Under the pieces are notes generated by a model. It saw nothing but the letters and a program-made list of their open reading frames with translations. It did no database searches and was not told the origin of the DNA. Positions 11,271 to 23,391 of a stretch of 64,000 nt of DNA are shown one piece after another. The first letter of the stretch is position 1, and each line of letters opens with the position of its first letter. The translations under genes and the position numbers were made by a program. The stretch lies in the NCBI RefSeq assembly GCF_010183535.1, contig NC_071329.1, positions 12,338,001-12,402,000 on the forward strand. Direction: 5' to 3'. Source of the stretch: Caenorhabditis remanei (Eukaryota; Nematoda; Chromadorea; Rhabditida; Rhabditidae).

Positions 11271-12382
11271 TCACATTTCCGTTTTCACATTCAATTTGGC
11301 TAGAAGTGGAATGTCGACGTCGACGGATCCCTTGAATCCATTGTCGGGAATTGATTCGAGTTTCTTGATGTAGTCATTCGGAAGTTTGTGCTCTTTGGCT
11401 CCTTCCAAAATAACAAGTTTGTAATGCGGAGATGGACGCATTGGGTCGGCTTCAAGATCCGAAAATTGGTATGTTCGACAGATGATCAAGCCATGGGAGG
11501 TCTGGACAGGAACTGAAAATAGGAAAAGTTTCAGATATGAAACAGATGTTTCGTGTGTACAGTACCGTGCAAAAATATAGTAGGTTTTCAATGAATCCTA
11601 CAGATCGAATGTAGGGCTCCATTTTTGTAGTTGACGACTTTTTTTTACGAACAGTCCCTACCAAGTTACATATTGACAAAGTAATTTCTCCCTCATTCGA
11701 CCAATTTCAGTGCAAAATAGTGCGATTTTTGAGCTGTCCACTTAAAATGACCATAACTCTTTAGGGAAAGCCCGTGCAAAAAAGTCGTCAACTACAAAAA
11801 TGGAGCTCTACTTTTAATCAGTAGGATTCATTAGAGACCTACTAGCTGTAACAATCAGACACGCTCTCAAAGTTGGACCATTTCAACTGAAAGGTTGAAC
11901 TCATCCAATGAAAAAACTACTAACTTGAGGATTTCTCGAGATTCTAGTAGTCTTTAATCAAAAGATGACCCAATAATGGAATGCTTAGTTTGTTTCTATC
12001 ACAGTGAGAATTCAGAAACTAACCCATTAACCGATGATATCCCTTTTCTTGTTCGTCTAGTGAATCAGAATACTCATTCGGCATCTTCCAAACACATCCC
12101 CAAACCTGAAAAAATCTTTGTGAATACTCATTTTCTTTCCTTGTCATTCTCTACCTCTTTTCCATTTTCCTCCATCACAGTTGCCAGTGCTCCTTGCCAT
12201 CTCGATGAATGATTGGCAAACTCCAGACGGAAATTGTCGAGCCTTCCGTTGCAGTCATATTCAGCTCCTTTTTGCTAAAGAAATAATGTATTCCTTGGAT
12301 ATGAATGGAAACAGCCAACCTTATATCTAATTCTATCACCGAGCAGATTACTTCCATAAGCGAAATAATAGAAAAACGTCAT
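11271..12382 (-). CDS. Gamma-glutamylcyclotransferase (GGCT family)
   Basis: Four exons (12320-12382, 12155-12274, 12024-12105, 11271-11512) give 168 residues, close to the roughly 190 of animal GGCT. The enzyme releases 5-oxoproline from gamma-glutamyl dipeptides in glutathione turnover, in the cytosol. The fold signature is present: FAYGSNLL at residues 6-13 is the substrate loop. It is followed by NGRLDNFRLEF, WGCVWKMP, and near residues 135-145 the HKLPNDYIKKLESIP helix typical of the family. The catalytic Glu of the family should lie in exon 3, which contains acidic residues. I could not align it precisely. Intron 3 (511 nt) holds a palindromic MITE. In C. elegans I recall the homologue next to pmp-1, consistent with the order here. 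Confidence 0.9.
11558..11908. repeat. Palindromic MITE, copy 2, inside a GGCT intron
   Basis: Same family as 7690-8045 but inverted. CTCCATTTTTGTAGTTGACG and CGTCAACTACAAAAATGGAG form the inner arms. It lies wholly in intron 3 of the GGCT gene. Flanking exon phases remain intact, so it should be spliced out. Confidence 0.75.
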
Positions 12383-12854
12383 GACTTGCTGCATAGAATT
12401 ACCACGAGAGATCACCGACAACTGAAACATTTGAATTCATTGATACGTGGACAAACGACACTCCGTAATAACGGCGTGGAAGTGGTCAATTAACAAAAAG
12501 AAAAGAGGACAAACTAAATATTTTGAAGGAACAATTCTTTCCGGAAAAAAGAATGATATATAAAACAGAAAGATAGTGGTTGAGACACGAAAAGATAGAC
12601 TGCATTAGAAAAGAATCGATAACTAAAGAATGATGTTTGAGCGAAAAGGAGGTGGAAAGACATCCGTCTCTCTTCTTTAAACACTATTTCTTCAGGAGGG
12701 TGTTCGATCTTTTAAAGTCAGTGGTTTTTTAAAAGATCAAAAGGATAAGAAGAAAGAATATTTGTTTTGCGGAAAATGAGAAGAAAAAGGTAGCGAAAAA
12801 CTTTATTTACATGAAATCTTTCTGCAATGAAATAACTAAAAACAAGGAAAATAT

Positions 12855-15751
12855 TTATGATCCAAATTGATCAGACTGATCATCAATTTGTTCAAAACGA
12901 TAAGATCCACGCCCATCCATATAAAGAGAATATTCGTGATATTTCCAGAGAGATTTTCGATGAGAAACTGTGAACAAAGTGATGTTCATTTCACGACACA
13001 GACGGTACATTGCTCCTGAAAATGAAAATTGAATACACTATACTTCACACTGTTTGATCTATTTACCCTCCACATCAACACTAACCGCCGATGTACATTC
13101 GTCTAAGATTGCAAATTGTGGTTTATGATAGAATAGACGAGCCATCTGAAACATATTAAGTCAGCATTTGAATGCTGTGTTTTCAATAATTACCGCGATT
13201 CTCTGTTTCTCTCCACCAGATAGAACATCCATCCAGTCTTGAACTGCTGACCATCCTCCCTCTCTTTCAAGAATATGAGTCAATTGAACATTCTCGAGCA
13301 TTTGTTCCAGATCCTTATCAGTCAATCCCTTCATTTTCATATCAAATACAGTATCTGGATAGATGACTTGATCTCTGAGAGTTCCAAGTGTCATGTACGG
13401 TCTTTGTGGCACATAAAACAGTTTTCCCTTGGCTGGTTTCGTCAGAATTCCTCCAAACACTGGCCACAACTCTCCGAGTGTTCGGAACAATGAACTCTTT
13501 CCACATCCATTCGGACCACAAACCAATACATTTCTTCCCGATGGAACTTCGAAAGAAAGAGATTCAATGAGAACATCTCCATTCGGAGTAACCAATGGAA
13601 CGTCTTCAAACTTGATCATGTTATCTTGAGCAACTAATTTTCCGTTTCCTGCTTTGAGTGTCAATCTCTGATGTTCTTCTCCACTTTCATCTGCAACTTG
13701 TGCCTTCTCGAATCTTCCAGCCTTCATATCATCCAGCACTTTCATCAATGTATCAACTCTCGTTGTGAATCCACTCAATCTAGTCATATCTCTTCCAGCA
13801 AGAGCCAATCTTCCGAGTGCTTCCGACAGTTTCAGCATCATTCTTCCATTATTATAGAGCTCTTGCATCAATTCATTTCTGTCCATTTCATTGAATTTCT
13901 CATTGTTTACATCGAAGAATGTCTTGGCACAAGCCACCCATCCGACAATATTTGTGATGTATTTTCCAACAATGTTGTCGACAAATCCGAGAGTGAATCT
14001 AAATGAAAATAATAAAGTTTCCAGACTATTCATCCGACAGATGTTACCTGAACATGATAGTCTTTCTCAAATGATAAACCAAGTTGTTGAATGATCCCAT
14101 CAATGCTTGTTTCTCTGGTTTATTTCCTTGATAGAATGCAATTTCTTCACTGTTCATAATGAGTCTTGAGTTCACATATCTGTATTCTCCCTCTAGAACT
14201 TGTTCTTGAACTGTCAACTTGGCAATCTGAAATTGAAATGAAACATCAAATGCTCTGCATATGAATTCTTATTTACCGGTCGTCTCAGCTTTGTCAAAAC
14301 CACCATTGAAGCCATCAAATAACCGAAAAGAAGTCCTGGTCCTTCCCATCCGAGAGCTCTTCCCAACTTGAAAACGTACAAGAACACATCGAGAATTGGT
14401 TTCGAAAGATTTGAGTACAACTCCACGATTCCGTCGCAGAATTTCTCAACATCTTGAGTCAAAAGTTGATCTGGATTTTGAATTCTGTTGTCCAGATTTG
14501 AGATCTGATAGTATGTGAATCCTCTGAAATCATTGTCATTTTATAACCGTAAATTGTGTTTTTTGAACTCACCCAAGATACTTTCCATACAAATATTTTG
14601 TGAGATTCTCTCTGAATCTCAGTTTCAATTCAGACAATGAAAACTGAAAATAGAAATTGAATATGAAAAATGGTGCTAGTTTATACTTTTAATTCCGTCG
14701 AAAAACGGAAATTAACGATAAGATAAAACTCACTTTGAGAAGAGCATTGATAAGTGAAATAGCTGGTAAATTGAGGAAATATTTGAACACCGACATGGCG
14801 AACATAATGGGACTCCGATCAATAATTGACCTGAATTCATTCGAAATTGCAACCAGAATTGATGAGATTCAGGGACTTACGCTTCAACACTTGTTGCATT
14901 TGTAATCATGTAAACATCGGCAATTGTTCGACCAAGAAGAACAAATCCGATGACAATCATGTAGAAAACTTCAGTTGAGAATACACCAGGTATCAAGATT
15001 CTCAGAAGTTTTTGCAACTTGGCGAAGAATTCCGCATTGAGAGAAGCCTTCGACTTTTTAACAGTCCCAACTCCAACAGTTTCAGATAAAGAAAGTCCTT
15101 TTCCTTCATTTCTGAAAGTAAATGAGCTTTTGTTCTGTAGTCAAATTTCAATTAGTAAGCTTGTTGTTTTTATCAAGATCTTTTGAAACAGTTTTTGACG
15201 ATAAATAACTTTTTAATAGATAAAAACATATTCTATTGTTGTATTTTTTGTCATAAATCATATGAAGTGTCATCTGACAAAACTTATTTTTCAGCTAACA
15301 TCTCTTTCGAAGATCTTTGATTCTCTACTGATAGGCTTAACGTAGAAATGCACCAGTGTAGTTTAGAAGTAGATTCTTATTCGGAGATGATGATTGGCTA
15401 GTCTAGAATCAAGAATCAAGACGAACGATATATAAAATCATAGGAATATAAAACTGAAAATATAATTAATAATCTGACACTGACTAGTATCTTTGTCGTA
15501 TTGGTGGACATCAAGAAAACTTCGATTTTTACTCTCTAAAATTTTTAATTCAATTTATTGCATGTCCAGGGTAGAGATCCAAAATTCATTATCTCTGATT
15601 TCCCTTGAACTCAACAGAAGCGTGCTTACCTAAAACCTGCGGAATAGATTTTAGCAATAGTAATACATCCGAAAATTCCAATAAAAGCTGGTGACCAGTT
15701 CTTATAAGTCAATGTCGAATTCAGAAGCTGTAGTTTTGATAAGACAGCCAT
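12855..15751 (-). CDS. pmp-1: Peroxisomal ABC half-transporter, ABCD family (first of tandem pair)
   Basis: Nine exons (15630-15751, 14881-15111, 14734-14830, 14573-14643, 14277-14523, 14048-14226, 13194-13998, 13067-13145, 12855-13015) give 663 residues with all phases consistent. ABCD proteins dimerise in the peroxisome membrane and import fatty acyl-CoAs. The order is an N-terminal helix, a six-helix membrane domain containing [13 protein letters not shown] and EEIAFYQGN (the conserved EAA-like loop), then the ATPase. The ATPase has Walker [10 protein letters not shown], signature LSGGEKQR, Walker [10 protein letters not shown] and a TVSHR H-loop. A TTTCAG acceptor 26 nt before the ATG suggests trans-splicing. 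It lies 418 nt downstream of its paralogue on the same strand. The pmp-1 symbol comes from remembered C. elegans gene order. Confidence 0.93.
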
Positions 15752-16169
15752 TCTGTCCGCAAGTTATTCTGAAATGTTTGGAATGTAGAAAAGAGAAATG
15801 GAGGAAGTTAAGAAAATAGAAGACAACTTTGTCCGTATTGTTTCAAGCGATAAATCAAAAAAGGGGGAATTGAGTGATGATTGAGGCACCAAAACGCGTC
15901 CGAGTTGTTAACTGATAACCACTACCGCCTTATGTAAAGAGGCTTATTCCGTGACTGAAACGGGAAAAAAGTGGGAGGAGAATTCCGTTTTGATAAGGAT
16001 CCGAAATTGAAAAGATTGTCTGCTGCAACTGGGACCGGATATTCAATACTTCGCATCATTTTTGTCTCGTTTCTTATAGAAATTAAAGTTCATTTTATTT
16101 ATTTATTTTGACCTGCTTGTAGGGTAATAACAAAAATAAAAAGGAGAAATGAAAAAGAAGAGCATAAAT
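15752..16169. other. Spacer between the tandem ABC genes
   Basis: Holds the pmp-2 3' end and pmp-1 leader. A candidate trans-splice acceptor (CATTTCAG on the minus strand) lies just before the pmp-1 start. The distance would permit a nematode operon, but also independent promoters. Confidence 0.4.
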
Positions 16170-19100
16170 TTAAGATCCAAATTGATCAGACTGATCATCA
16201 ATTTGTTCAAAACGATAAGATCCACGTCCATCCATATAAAGAGAATATTCGTGATATTTCCAGAGAGATTTTCGATGAGAAACTGTGAACAGTGTGATGT
16301 TCATTTCACGACACAGACGGTACATTGCTCCTGAAAGAAATAAGTTTTAGGGTCGAGTTGATAAGCTTTAATGAGCTTTTTTCTACTGAATTGTATAGTT
16401 TTCATGATCTTTTTTCTAGATTTAATTGTGAATTTTCTTGATTAGATACCATCGGGACTAGGACCAAAAGTTTTATTGTAGCCTAGATTGTGGGGTAATA
16501 AAATTAGGACAAAAAACTATGAAAAATATTGTAATTATACTTTTTTGAGCTCAAAACCATTATCAGTAATTGGCCCAAAGGGGCAAAGTTTTCAATTTTC
16601 TTCATTTTTTCAACTTGCCTTCCACATCAACACTAACTGCCGATGTACATTCGTCTAAGATTGCAAATTGTGGTTTATGATAGAATAGACGAGCCATCTG
16701 AAACATATTAAGTCAGCATTTGAATGCTGTGTTTTCAATAATTACCGCGATTCTCTGTTTCTCTCCACCAGATAGAACATCCATCCAGTCTTGAACTGCT
16801 GACCATCCTCCCTCTCTTTCAAGAATATGAGTCAATTGAACATTCTCGAGCATTTGTTCCAGATCCTTATCACTGATTCCTTTTCTAATCATATCAAGTG
16901 GTCTATCTGGATAAATAATTTGATCTCTGAGTGTTCCAAGTGTCATGTATGGTCTCTGTGGAACATAAAATAGTTTTCCCTTTGCTGGTTTTGTCAGAGT
17001 TCCTCCAAAAAGTGGCCAAAGTTCTCCAAGAACACGGAATAATGAACTCTTTCCACATCCATTCGGCCCACAAACCAATACATTTCTTCCCGATGGAACT
17101 TCAAAATCGAGACTCTCAATGAGAACATCTCCATTTGGTGTGACCAATGGAACACTCTCGAATCGAATGACATTATCACAAACAAGTAAGTTTCCTGATC
17201 CAGCGACCAAATCACTTTTCATGAGAGCATTCGAAGAATCGTCCTTCTCTCCAACCATCGTTCTCTTGTAGTTTCCATTATTCACATCATCCAAAACATT
17301 CAAAAGAGTGTCCACTCTGCTTGTAAATCCACTCAATCTAGTCATATCTCTTCCAGCGAGAGCCAATCTTCCGAGTGCTTCTGCCATTTTGTACATCATT
17401 CTTCCAGAATTGTAGTATTCTTGCATCAATTCATTACGAGATAAACCGATGAATGGTTTGTGTTGTTTATCGAAGAAGGAGCTTCCCACTGCATACCATC
17501 CGACGACAGTAGCAAGGTATTTGGCCACGATGTTGTCGACGAATCCGATTGAGAATCTGGAAAAATAGTGAGTGAGTTTATGAGGTTGCCTTGTTTTGTA
17601 ACCAAATTATCTCAAATTATTATTAAGTTTTTTTTTTAATGAGATTTTAAAAGAATCTGAAAACCCTAAACTTCTAGACGAGACTTCTAGATGTTTCTGA
17701 TTGGACAGAGCACTTTTTGATACCTTCTCTTAAAAACTTTAAACCGAAACATAACTTGCAATGTCAAGAGTTGGAAACCAGCTCTGTTTGAGTTTCAAAT
17801 GTCACGATGAGTTATGAGCACTCATCCAAAACCAACACATCTTTCCTATTTTTAAATTCAAAACTCACCGGAACAAAATAATCTTTCTGAGATGCTGAAC
17901 GAGACTTGCAAAAGTACTCATAATAGTTTCCTTCTCACTTTGATTTCCTTGATAGAATGCAATCTCTTCACTATTCATAATAAGTCTTGAGTTCACATAT
18001 CTATATTCTCCTTCTAATGCTTGCTCTTCTACTGTCAGTCTTCCAATCTAAAACACTCATTTCCAGAAGATAAATCAAATTTTAGAAGCAACATACCGGT
18101 CTTCTCAAATAAGTCAAACCAACTCCAGTGAACAGAAGATATGAGAAAAGAATAGATGGAGAAGAGAATCCGAGAGAAGTTCCAAGACGGAAAAGATACA
18201 AGAAGACGTCAAGAATTGGCTGGAAATATTTAAATTCTAATTTTAAGTTCTGTTAGAAGAACAAACCTTTGAAAGATTCGAGTACAACTCAACGATTCCA
18301 TCACAGAATCTGTCGACATCTTGAGTTAAAAGTTGATCAGCATTCTGGATTCTCGTATCCAAATTCGACATTTTATAGAAGGTGAATCCTCTGGAATCAA
18401 TTAAATAATATTTCAGAAGAAGAAGAAGAAGAAGAAATAATTGACTTACTTCAAGTATTGAGAATACAAATGAGTGGAAAGTCTCTCACGGAAACGAAGT
18501 TTCAATTCAGCAATTCCGAATTTCAGAAGTGCATTTGTCACTGATATTGCTGGCAGATTGAGAACATATTTGAACGCTTCGAGAGCAAAAAGAAGTGGAT
18601 TCCGATCAATAATTGATCTGAAATAAGTATTTGCACGCAATAAAAAATGTACCTAACTTACGCTTCAATCTTGGTAGAAGTGATAATCATATAGACATCT
18701 GCATAAGTACGACAAAGGAGAGAAATAGCAATTAAAGCCAGGTAAAACGTTTCTTTCGAGAATAAATTCGGAACCAGTATTTTCAGAATTCGAGCCAACT
18801 TGCTGAGAAAAACTCCATCCACGTGGGCTTTTTGTCCTTTTGAACCATCTTTTTTCGTCTTCGCAACGAGATGCTTCGTTCCTCTGAAATGAAAAAAAAA
18901 CTGAAGTTACAGTAACCTCCCTAATAACGCAGCCCCTATAATGGCTCCCCAACTATGTTCTCTGTTATTTTTTAGCTTTTTGAAGTTAAAAAAGGCCTAA
19001 ATGAGTAAAAGTACAGGGCAAATATTGTGTCATAAAAAATTTTAAAAAAGTAATTTTTCTCAACGGTTCTCTCAAAAAACATAAATAAATATACATCATC

Positions 19101-19402
19101 CCTACTTTCAGAAATTTCAGATTTCCTACAATATTCTGGATGAACATCGAAACTAAAAACTAAACTACTAATATCCAATCCCTCAATCATCACAAATTGA
19201 TCAGATTGTAGTTTGAATGGAGACAATATAATCGATTTCTCTGATGATAAGAATTGTGATCTCATCGAACAGAAACGTACCGAATATCCTGTTTATATAA
19301 CTTGACCAATGCAAAGACAGCCAACATTCCAACCATTCCAGGTGCATATTGTTTAGCTGGAATAGCTTGTCCCAAGAGTTGAAGTTTCGAAAGAACTGCC
19401 AT
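16170..19402 (-). CDS. pmp-2: Peroxisomal ABC half-transporter, ABCD family (second of tandem pair)
   Basis: Nine exons (19281-19402, 18662-18883, 18450-18617, 18267-18390, 18097-18219, 17869-18047, 16746-17556, 16619-16697, 16170-16330) give 662 residues. Motifs match its neighbour: [26 protein letters not shown]. The exon map differs in two ways: exon 3 equals neighbour exons 3+4 fused, and neighbour exon 5 is split here. The last intron (16331-16618) begins GCAAGT, a GC donor, where the paralogue has GTAAAT. The final 161-nt exon and the 48-nt intron at 16698-16745 are virtually identical to the paralogue, while upstream exons differ more. This suggests gene conversion. Function is as for pmp-1. 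Confidence 0.92.
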
Positions 19403-20018
19403 TTTGATGAAGACGTTGTGCGGAGGCAGTCGGCGACAAAATCTGTGTTCAGTTCATCATCTCATCGCCTTATCATTTTCCGAAAAGGTCAAGAGAAGAG
19501 ATAATGAAGAGACGACAGAGAAACAGAATCAGTATGCTATACTGTAGTCGTATGTAGCCAAAAATGAATAGGAAGACTTTTTTTTCCCAATCTTCTGATT
19601 ACTCGAGTTTCAAAACCGTTACCTGTAGTTTACCAAAGTTATGTCATTTCGAAGAAAACTATCCTGGTTCGAATTCAACTTTAATAAGTTCCAATAGAAA
19701 AAAACGATGCAAATGAAATGAACTACGGAGTTGCCTTCTTTTTATCACCTTGTTTTTATTGCCGTTTTCTTATCAACTATTGATAGTTCATCATTTTGGA
19801 GGCTATTTGCTCTCTTTCTCTTCACATTTAAATTCAGAAATTAGAACAACCGATTCATACACTTATTGCTCTTACAAATGTACATGCAAGAAGAGGAATT
19901 TGAAAAAAGATAACAAACGAAAACAGAGAAAAAAAAAAATTAAAAATACATCCTACAATCAAAAAAGAAGAGAAGAATACACAGGAACCCGGAAGAAATA
20001 GAGAAATTCTTAAAATTA
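19403..20018. other. Spacer between pmp-2 and acer-1
   Basis: AT-rich, with an A-rich tract near 19915-19990. A plus-strand frame here is Lys/Arg low complexity and not supported as a gene. It likely holds the pmp-2 promoter and the acer-1 3' UTR. Confidence 0.4.
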
Positions 20019-21583
20019 TTAATCGGCAGATGGCATAACCTTCAAACGATCGAAGGCGGCCTTATCGAGAGCTTCGCGTTGGCTTGGGTGGGAGATCTTG
20101 ATCAGTTCGTAGGCGCGTTGACGCATGTTCTTGCCCCAAAGTTGAGCAATTCCGTATTCGGTGACAACGTAGTGAACGTGGGCACGTGTGGTAACAACTC
20201 CAGCTCCTTCGTTGATGTATGGCACAATCTTACTTTGTCCCTTCTTCGAAATAGATGGAAGAGCGATGATTGGCTTTCCGAGTCCATCATCTCCGATTCC
20301 AGCTCCACGGATGAAATCGACTTGTCCTCCGAATCCAGACAAGAAACGTTTTCCAACGGAATCAGAGACAACTTGTCCAGTCAAGTCAATTTCAACGGCG
20401 GAGTTGATGGCAGTAACTTTAGGGTTCTTACGAACAACAGCTGGATCGTTAACCCAGTTCACATCTCCAAACTCAATAAGTGGATTGTCGTTGAGGTAAT
20501 TGTAAAGCTTGGTGGATCCGTAGACGAACGATACAACAAGTTTTCCTGGGTGAATTGCCTTTTTAGCGTTTGTGATGGCATTCTTTTCAATCAAATCGAG
20601 AACTCCGTCCGAGAACATTTCGGTGTGAATTCCGAGATCCTTGTGGTTGCTAAGAGCAGAGAGAGCAGCATCTGGGACAGCTCCAATACCTGAAAAACTA
20701 GTATTAAAAACAGAATCGTCCAGTTGTTCCAATAACTAACCCATTTGAAGTGTAGCTCCGTTATCAACAAGGTTCTCAGCAATGATCTGTCCAATCTTCT
20801 TCTCTTGCTCATTTTGTTGACCAATGTTACGTTGATGAAGCTCGAATCCATCTGCTTCATTGACGAGGTAGTCAATATGAGAAACGTGGATTACTCCATC
20901 TCCAAATGTGCGTGGCATATTTTTGTTGACCATAGCTGAAGCATACAAATTAGAGAATCGATTGATAACAATTATTTTCTTTACCAATGATGAGTGGAGA
21001 GTTGGTGACAGCTGCACGGGCAGTATCGACTGAAGTTCCCAAAGAGCAATATCCGTTGGCATCTGGTGGAGAAACCTGGATAAGGGAAGCATTCAGCTTA
21101 ATAGCTCCCTTGCGGAACAAGAGTGGAACTTCATACAAGAAGCACGAATTGAAATCGGCAATTCCGTTGTTGACAGCGGCTCTCAAGTTGTGTCCAGTGA
21201 AAAGAGAGTTTGATCGGATTCTGTCTGAAATTCCATTCATATAATCACTGAGAACATCGAGTTTTCGACTCACCTCTAACACCTTCAGCGGTCCACGGTG
21301 TAGCTCCTTCCAAGTGCAAGTGATGCAGTTTGACTCCCTTCAAATTGTTAGCAACAGCGTGCTCTGAGAGACTTTGAAGCAATGGAGTTGGAGTGGCGGC
21401 AATTCCGTGAACGAATACATTGTCTCCACTCTTGATGTCACGAACGGCATCAGCCAGCGAAACAACTTTTGGCGATTTACCAGCTACTGGGAATGCCACT
21501 TCCCGCTTGTCTCGCCAGATCGAACTGGTTCTCGAGCATGCAGCTGAGGTTCCAAACGAGCGAGAAGTGAGTCTTGAGAGCAT
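20019..21583 (-). CDS. acer-1: Acetyl-CoA hydrolase/transferase, mitochondrial
   Basis: Four exons (21274-21583, 20985-21224, 20741-20935, 20019-20689) give 471 residues. The start directly follows a TTTTTCAGA acceptor. Residues 1-20 are Ser/Arg-rich without acidic residues, a typical mitochondrial presequence. The body matches family I CoA-transferases of the Cat1/acetyl-CoA hydrolase type: SGFGGQVDFIRGA, INEGAGVVTTRAHVHYVVTEYG (the Glu of VTEYG is the expected acyl-carrying residue), then ALDKAAFDRL near the end. It cleaves acetyl-CoA or moves CoA to another acid. I recall the C. elegans gene as acer-1, next to pmp-2. Codon use is strongly biased (TCC, AAG, GGA), suggesting high expression. 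Confidence 0.93.
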
Positions 21584-23391
21584 TCTGAAAAACAACACTT
21601 TAAATTGAAACTTGCTGACTGTGATGATCAACGAATCAAGAGAAGAAAATCATAGTAAATGATGGCATGATCAAGGAAATTTCTTATCTATTTAGTGTTC
21701 ACAGAGATATTGAATGAAGAAAATGAAAGATGAAGAGCGAAATGAAGTAAACACAAGAAACGTAGAACTTCGTTGTCGGTGAAATGGGCGGTGATTGTAG
21801 AGCAAAGAAGAGATGTATCTGATTGATGAAGATGAACTAAAGTGTGGTTCTAAAGTAATCTTGTACTCAGCTGAAGTTGTAAAGACTTTGAGTTAAAGAA
21901 TAGAGAGGCGCAGCACTCGGCGAAATTAGATTGTGCTCGATGGCCTTTTTAGACAGCATGTCTCCTATACACGATCACTAAGAATATCAATTCATATGAT
22001 AATTCAATTATTAGCATATCAATGATTTTGCTATACAATATCTCATTGTGAAAAACGACCATAAATCAATTTATCGGCTATGAAAAGAAGAATTTATGAT
22101 GCCTAGAAGGTATCATTGAACATTTTCTTTTCAACTAGAAAAGAAAAGAGAAGAAAGAATAAACAGTTGTCGATATGAGCGCGATGAGTGTTTTGGCGGT
22201 ATTGTTCATTGCTCTCAAGGTTTTTTCAAACTATGTGTTCAATTTCGTCACAAAACTGATATTAAAATAATTCCAATAGAAAAAGAAGAACCTAACAATG
22301 CTTTTCCGCCAGGGTGTGTTTTATTCAATCTAAAAATGTTTTCTACAAGAGAAAACCAGAGAAAAAACTAGTTGAATAATGATGATTAATCAGTAAAATA
22401 AAAGGTACAAACATTTGATTCGAATTACTTTCAAACATATTTGTTCCAATAGCTAGCCCTTTCATTTTTGACCAGCGAATACGAAGGTACTTTTATAAAT
22501 GAACTACAAGAAAGCAGTTGGTGAGTGACAAAAACCTACGTGACATGAGAGAAGAGCAAAAGTATCTGATAAATCAAGGGCAGCAAGAGGACGACTGACT
22601 GCTGCGAGCAAAACAACGTGGTCGAGTGTTAGAGGGATGGGACGAAAGTTGTGAGAAGGGGAGGAGCGGGGCGAAACAACTCAGAGCGCTGATCAAAAAA
22701 CGCTCAATTGACATGCACGTGGTGAGCAGAGAACGGTGTAAGAAGTGATTGAACGAAGAGAAACAGACGAGTGAAGGCACAGGCGGCCTTGTGCGTTATG
22801 GCGCCGTCGTTTTTTCTTCTCTTCCATTCAAAGAAGAGGACGAATAATTCTCTTTTTTTTGGAATACATAGAGAAAAAAAGAAAGATAAAACGCGAGAGA
22901 ATAAACTCTGTTAAGAGACTGCAGAAACCACCAACATATTTACGAAGAAGCCTAGAGAATTATGACTGGCCAGATTGACTAAAATTTATTGGACAGAATG
23001 AAATGATAGAATACATCAAATGTTACAGGAATAATAAGATAATTTAGTGAGATCAAAGATACAAACAATGAGTGAATATTTTCTTGGCGCCGCGACATTG
23101 TATGGAGCGCACACGCTTACGGAATGGCGCAGAATATTGCTTGATGTACCCAAATTGACGACAGTTCAACCGTATCGTTGTGATCAAAGTACTCGGGGGA
23201 AAAATTGAGAAAAGCATCGGAGAAGGAGAGATAGAAATCTCGATCAAAGAACCCCCAAAAAACTGTAGTGTGGCAGTCACGCGGTGAGTTTTCACTGCGT
23301 CAACTGCCACATTCGAGGGTTTTCTGATCGAGCAAAGTATGAGAAGTGAGCAGATGACAAGTGAATAATGAGTAAAAAGAGATAAAACGCA
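21584..23391. other. Intergenic region between acer-1 and the ADAL gene
   Basis: No exon chain found. It contains the acer-1 promoter side, a GGCGCCGTCG word near 22800 and the hairpin at 23232-23335. Homopurine tracts are frequent (22880-22900). Confidence 0.45.
23232..23335. repeat. Imperfect stem-loop, about 100 nt
   Basis: The ends are CTCGATCAAAGAACCC and GGGTTTTCTGATCGAG. Inner arms AGTGTGGCAGTCACGC and GCGTCAACTGCCACAT pair across a short loop. It lies just past the 3' end of the ADAL gene. It could be a MITE or an RNA hairpin. Confidence 0.55.

Noticed and set aside
18411..18440. GAA repeat as a possible microsatellite-driven feature
   Set aside because: Only about seven units inside a short pmp-2 intron. 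Ordinary.
20079..20693. 204-codon plus-strand frame
   Set aside because: Antisense of the acer-1 last exon. Its openness follows from the codon bias of acer-1.
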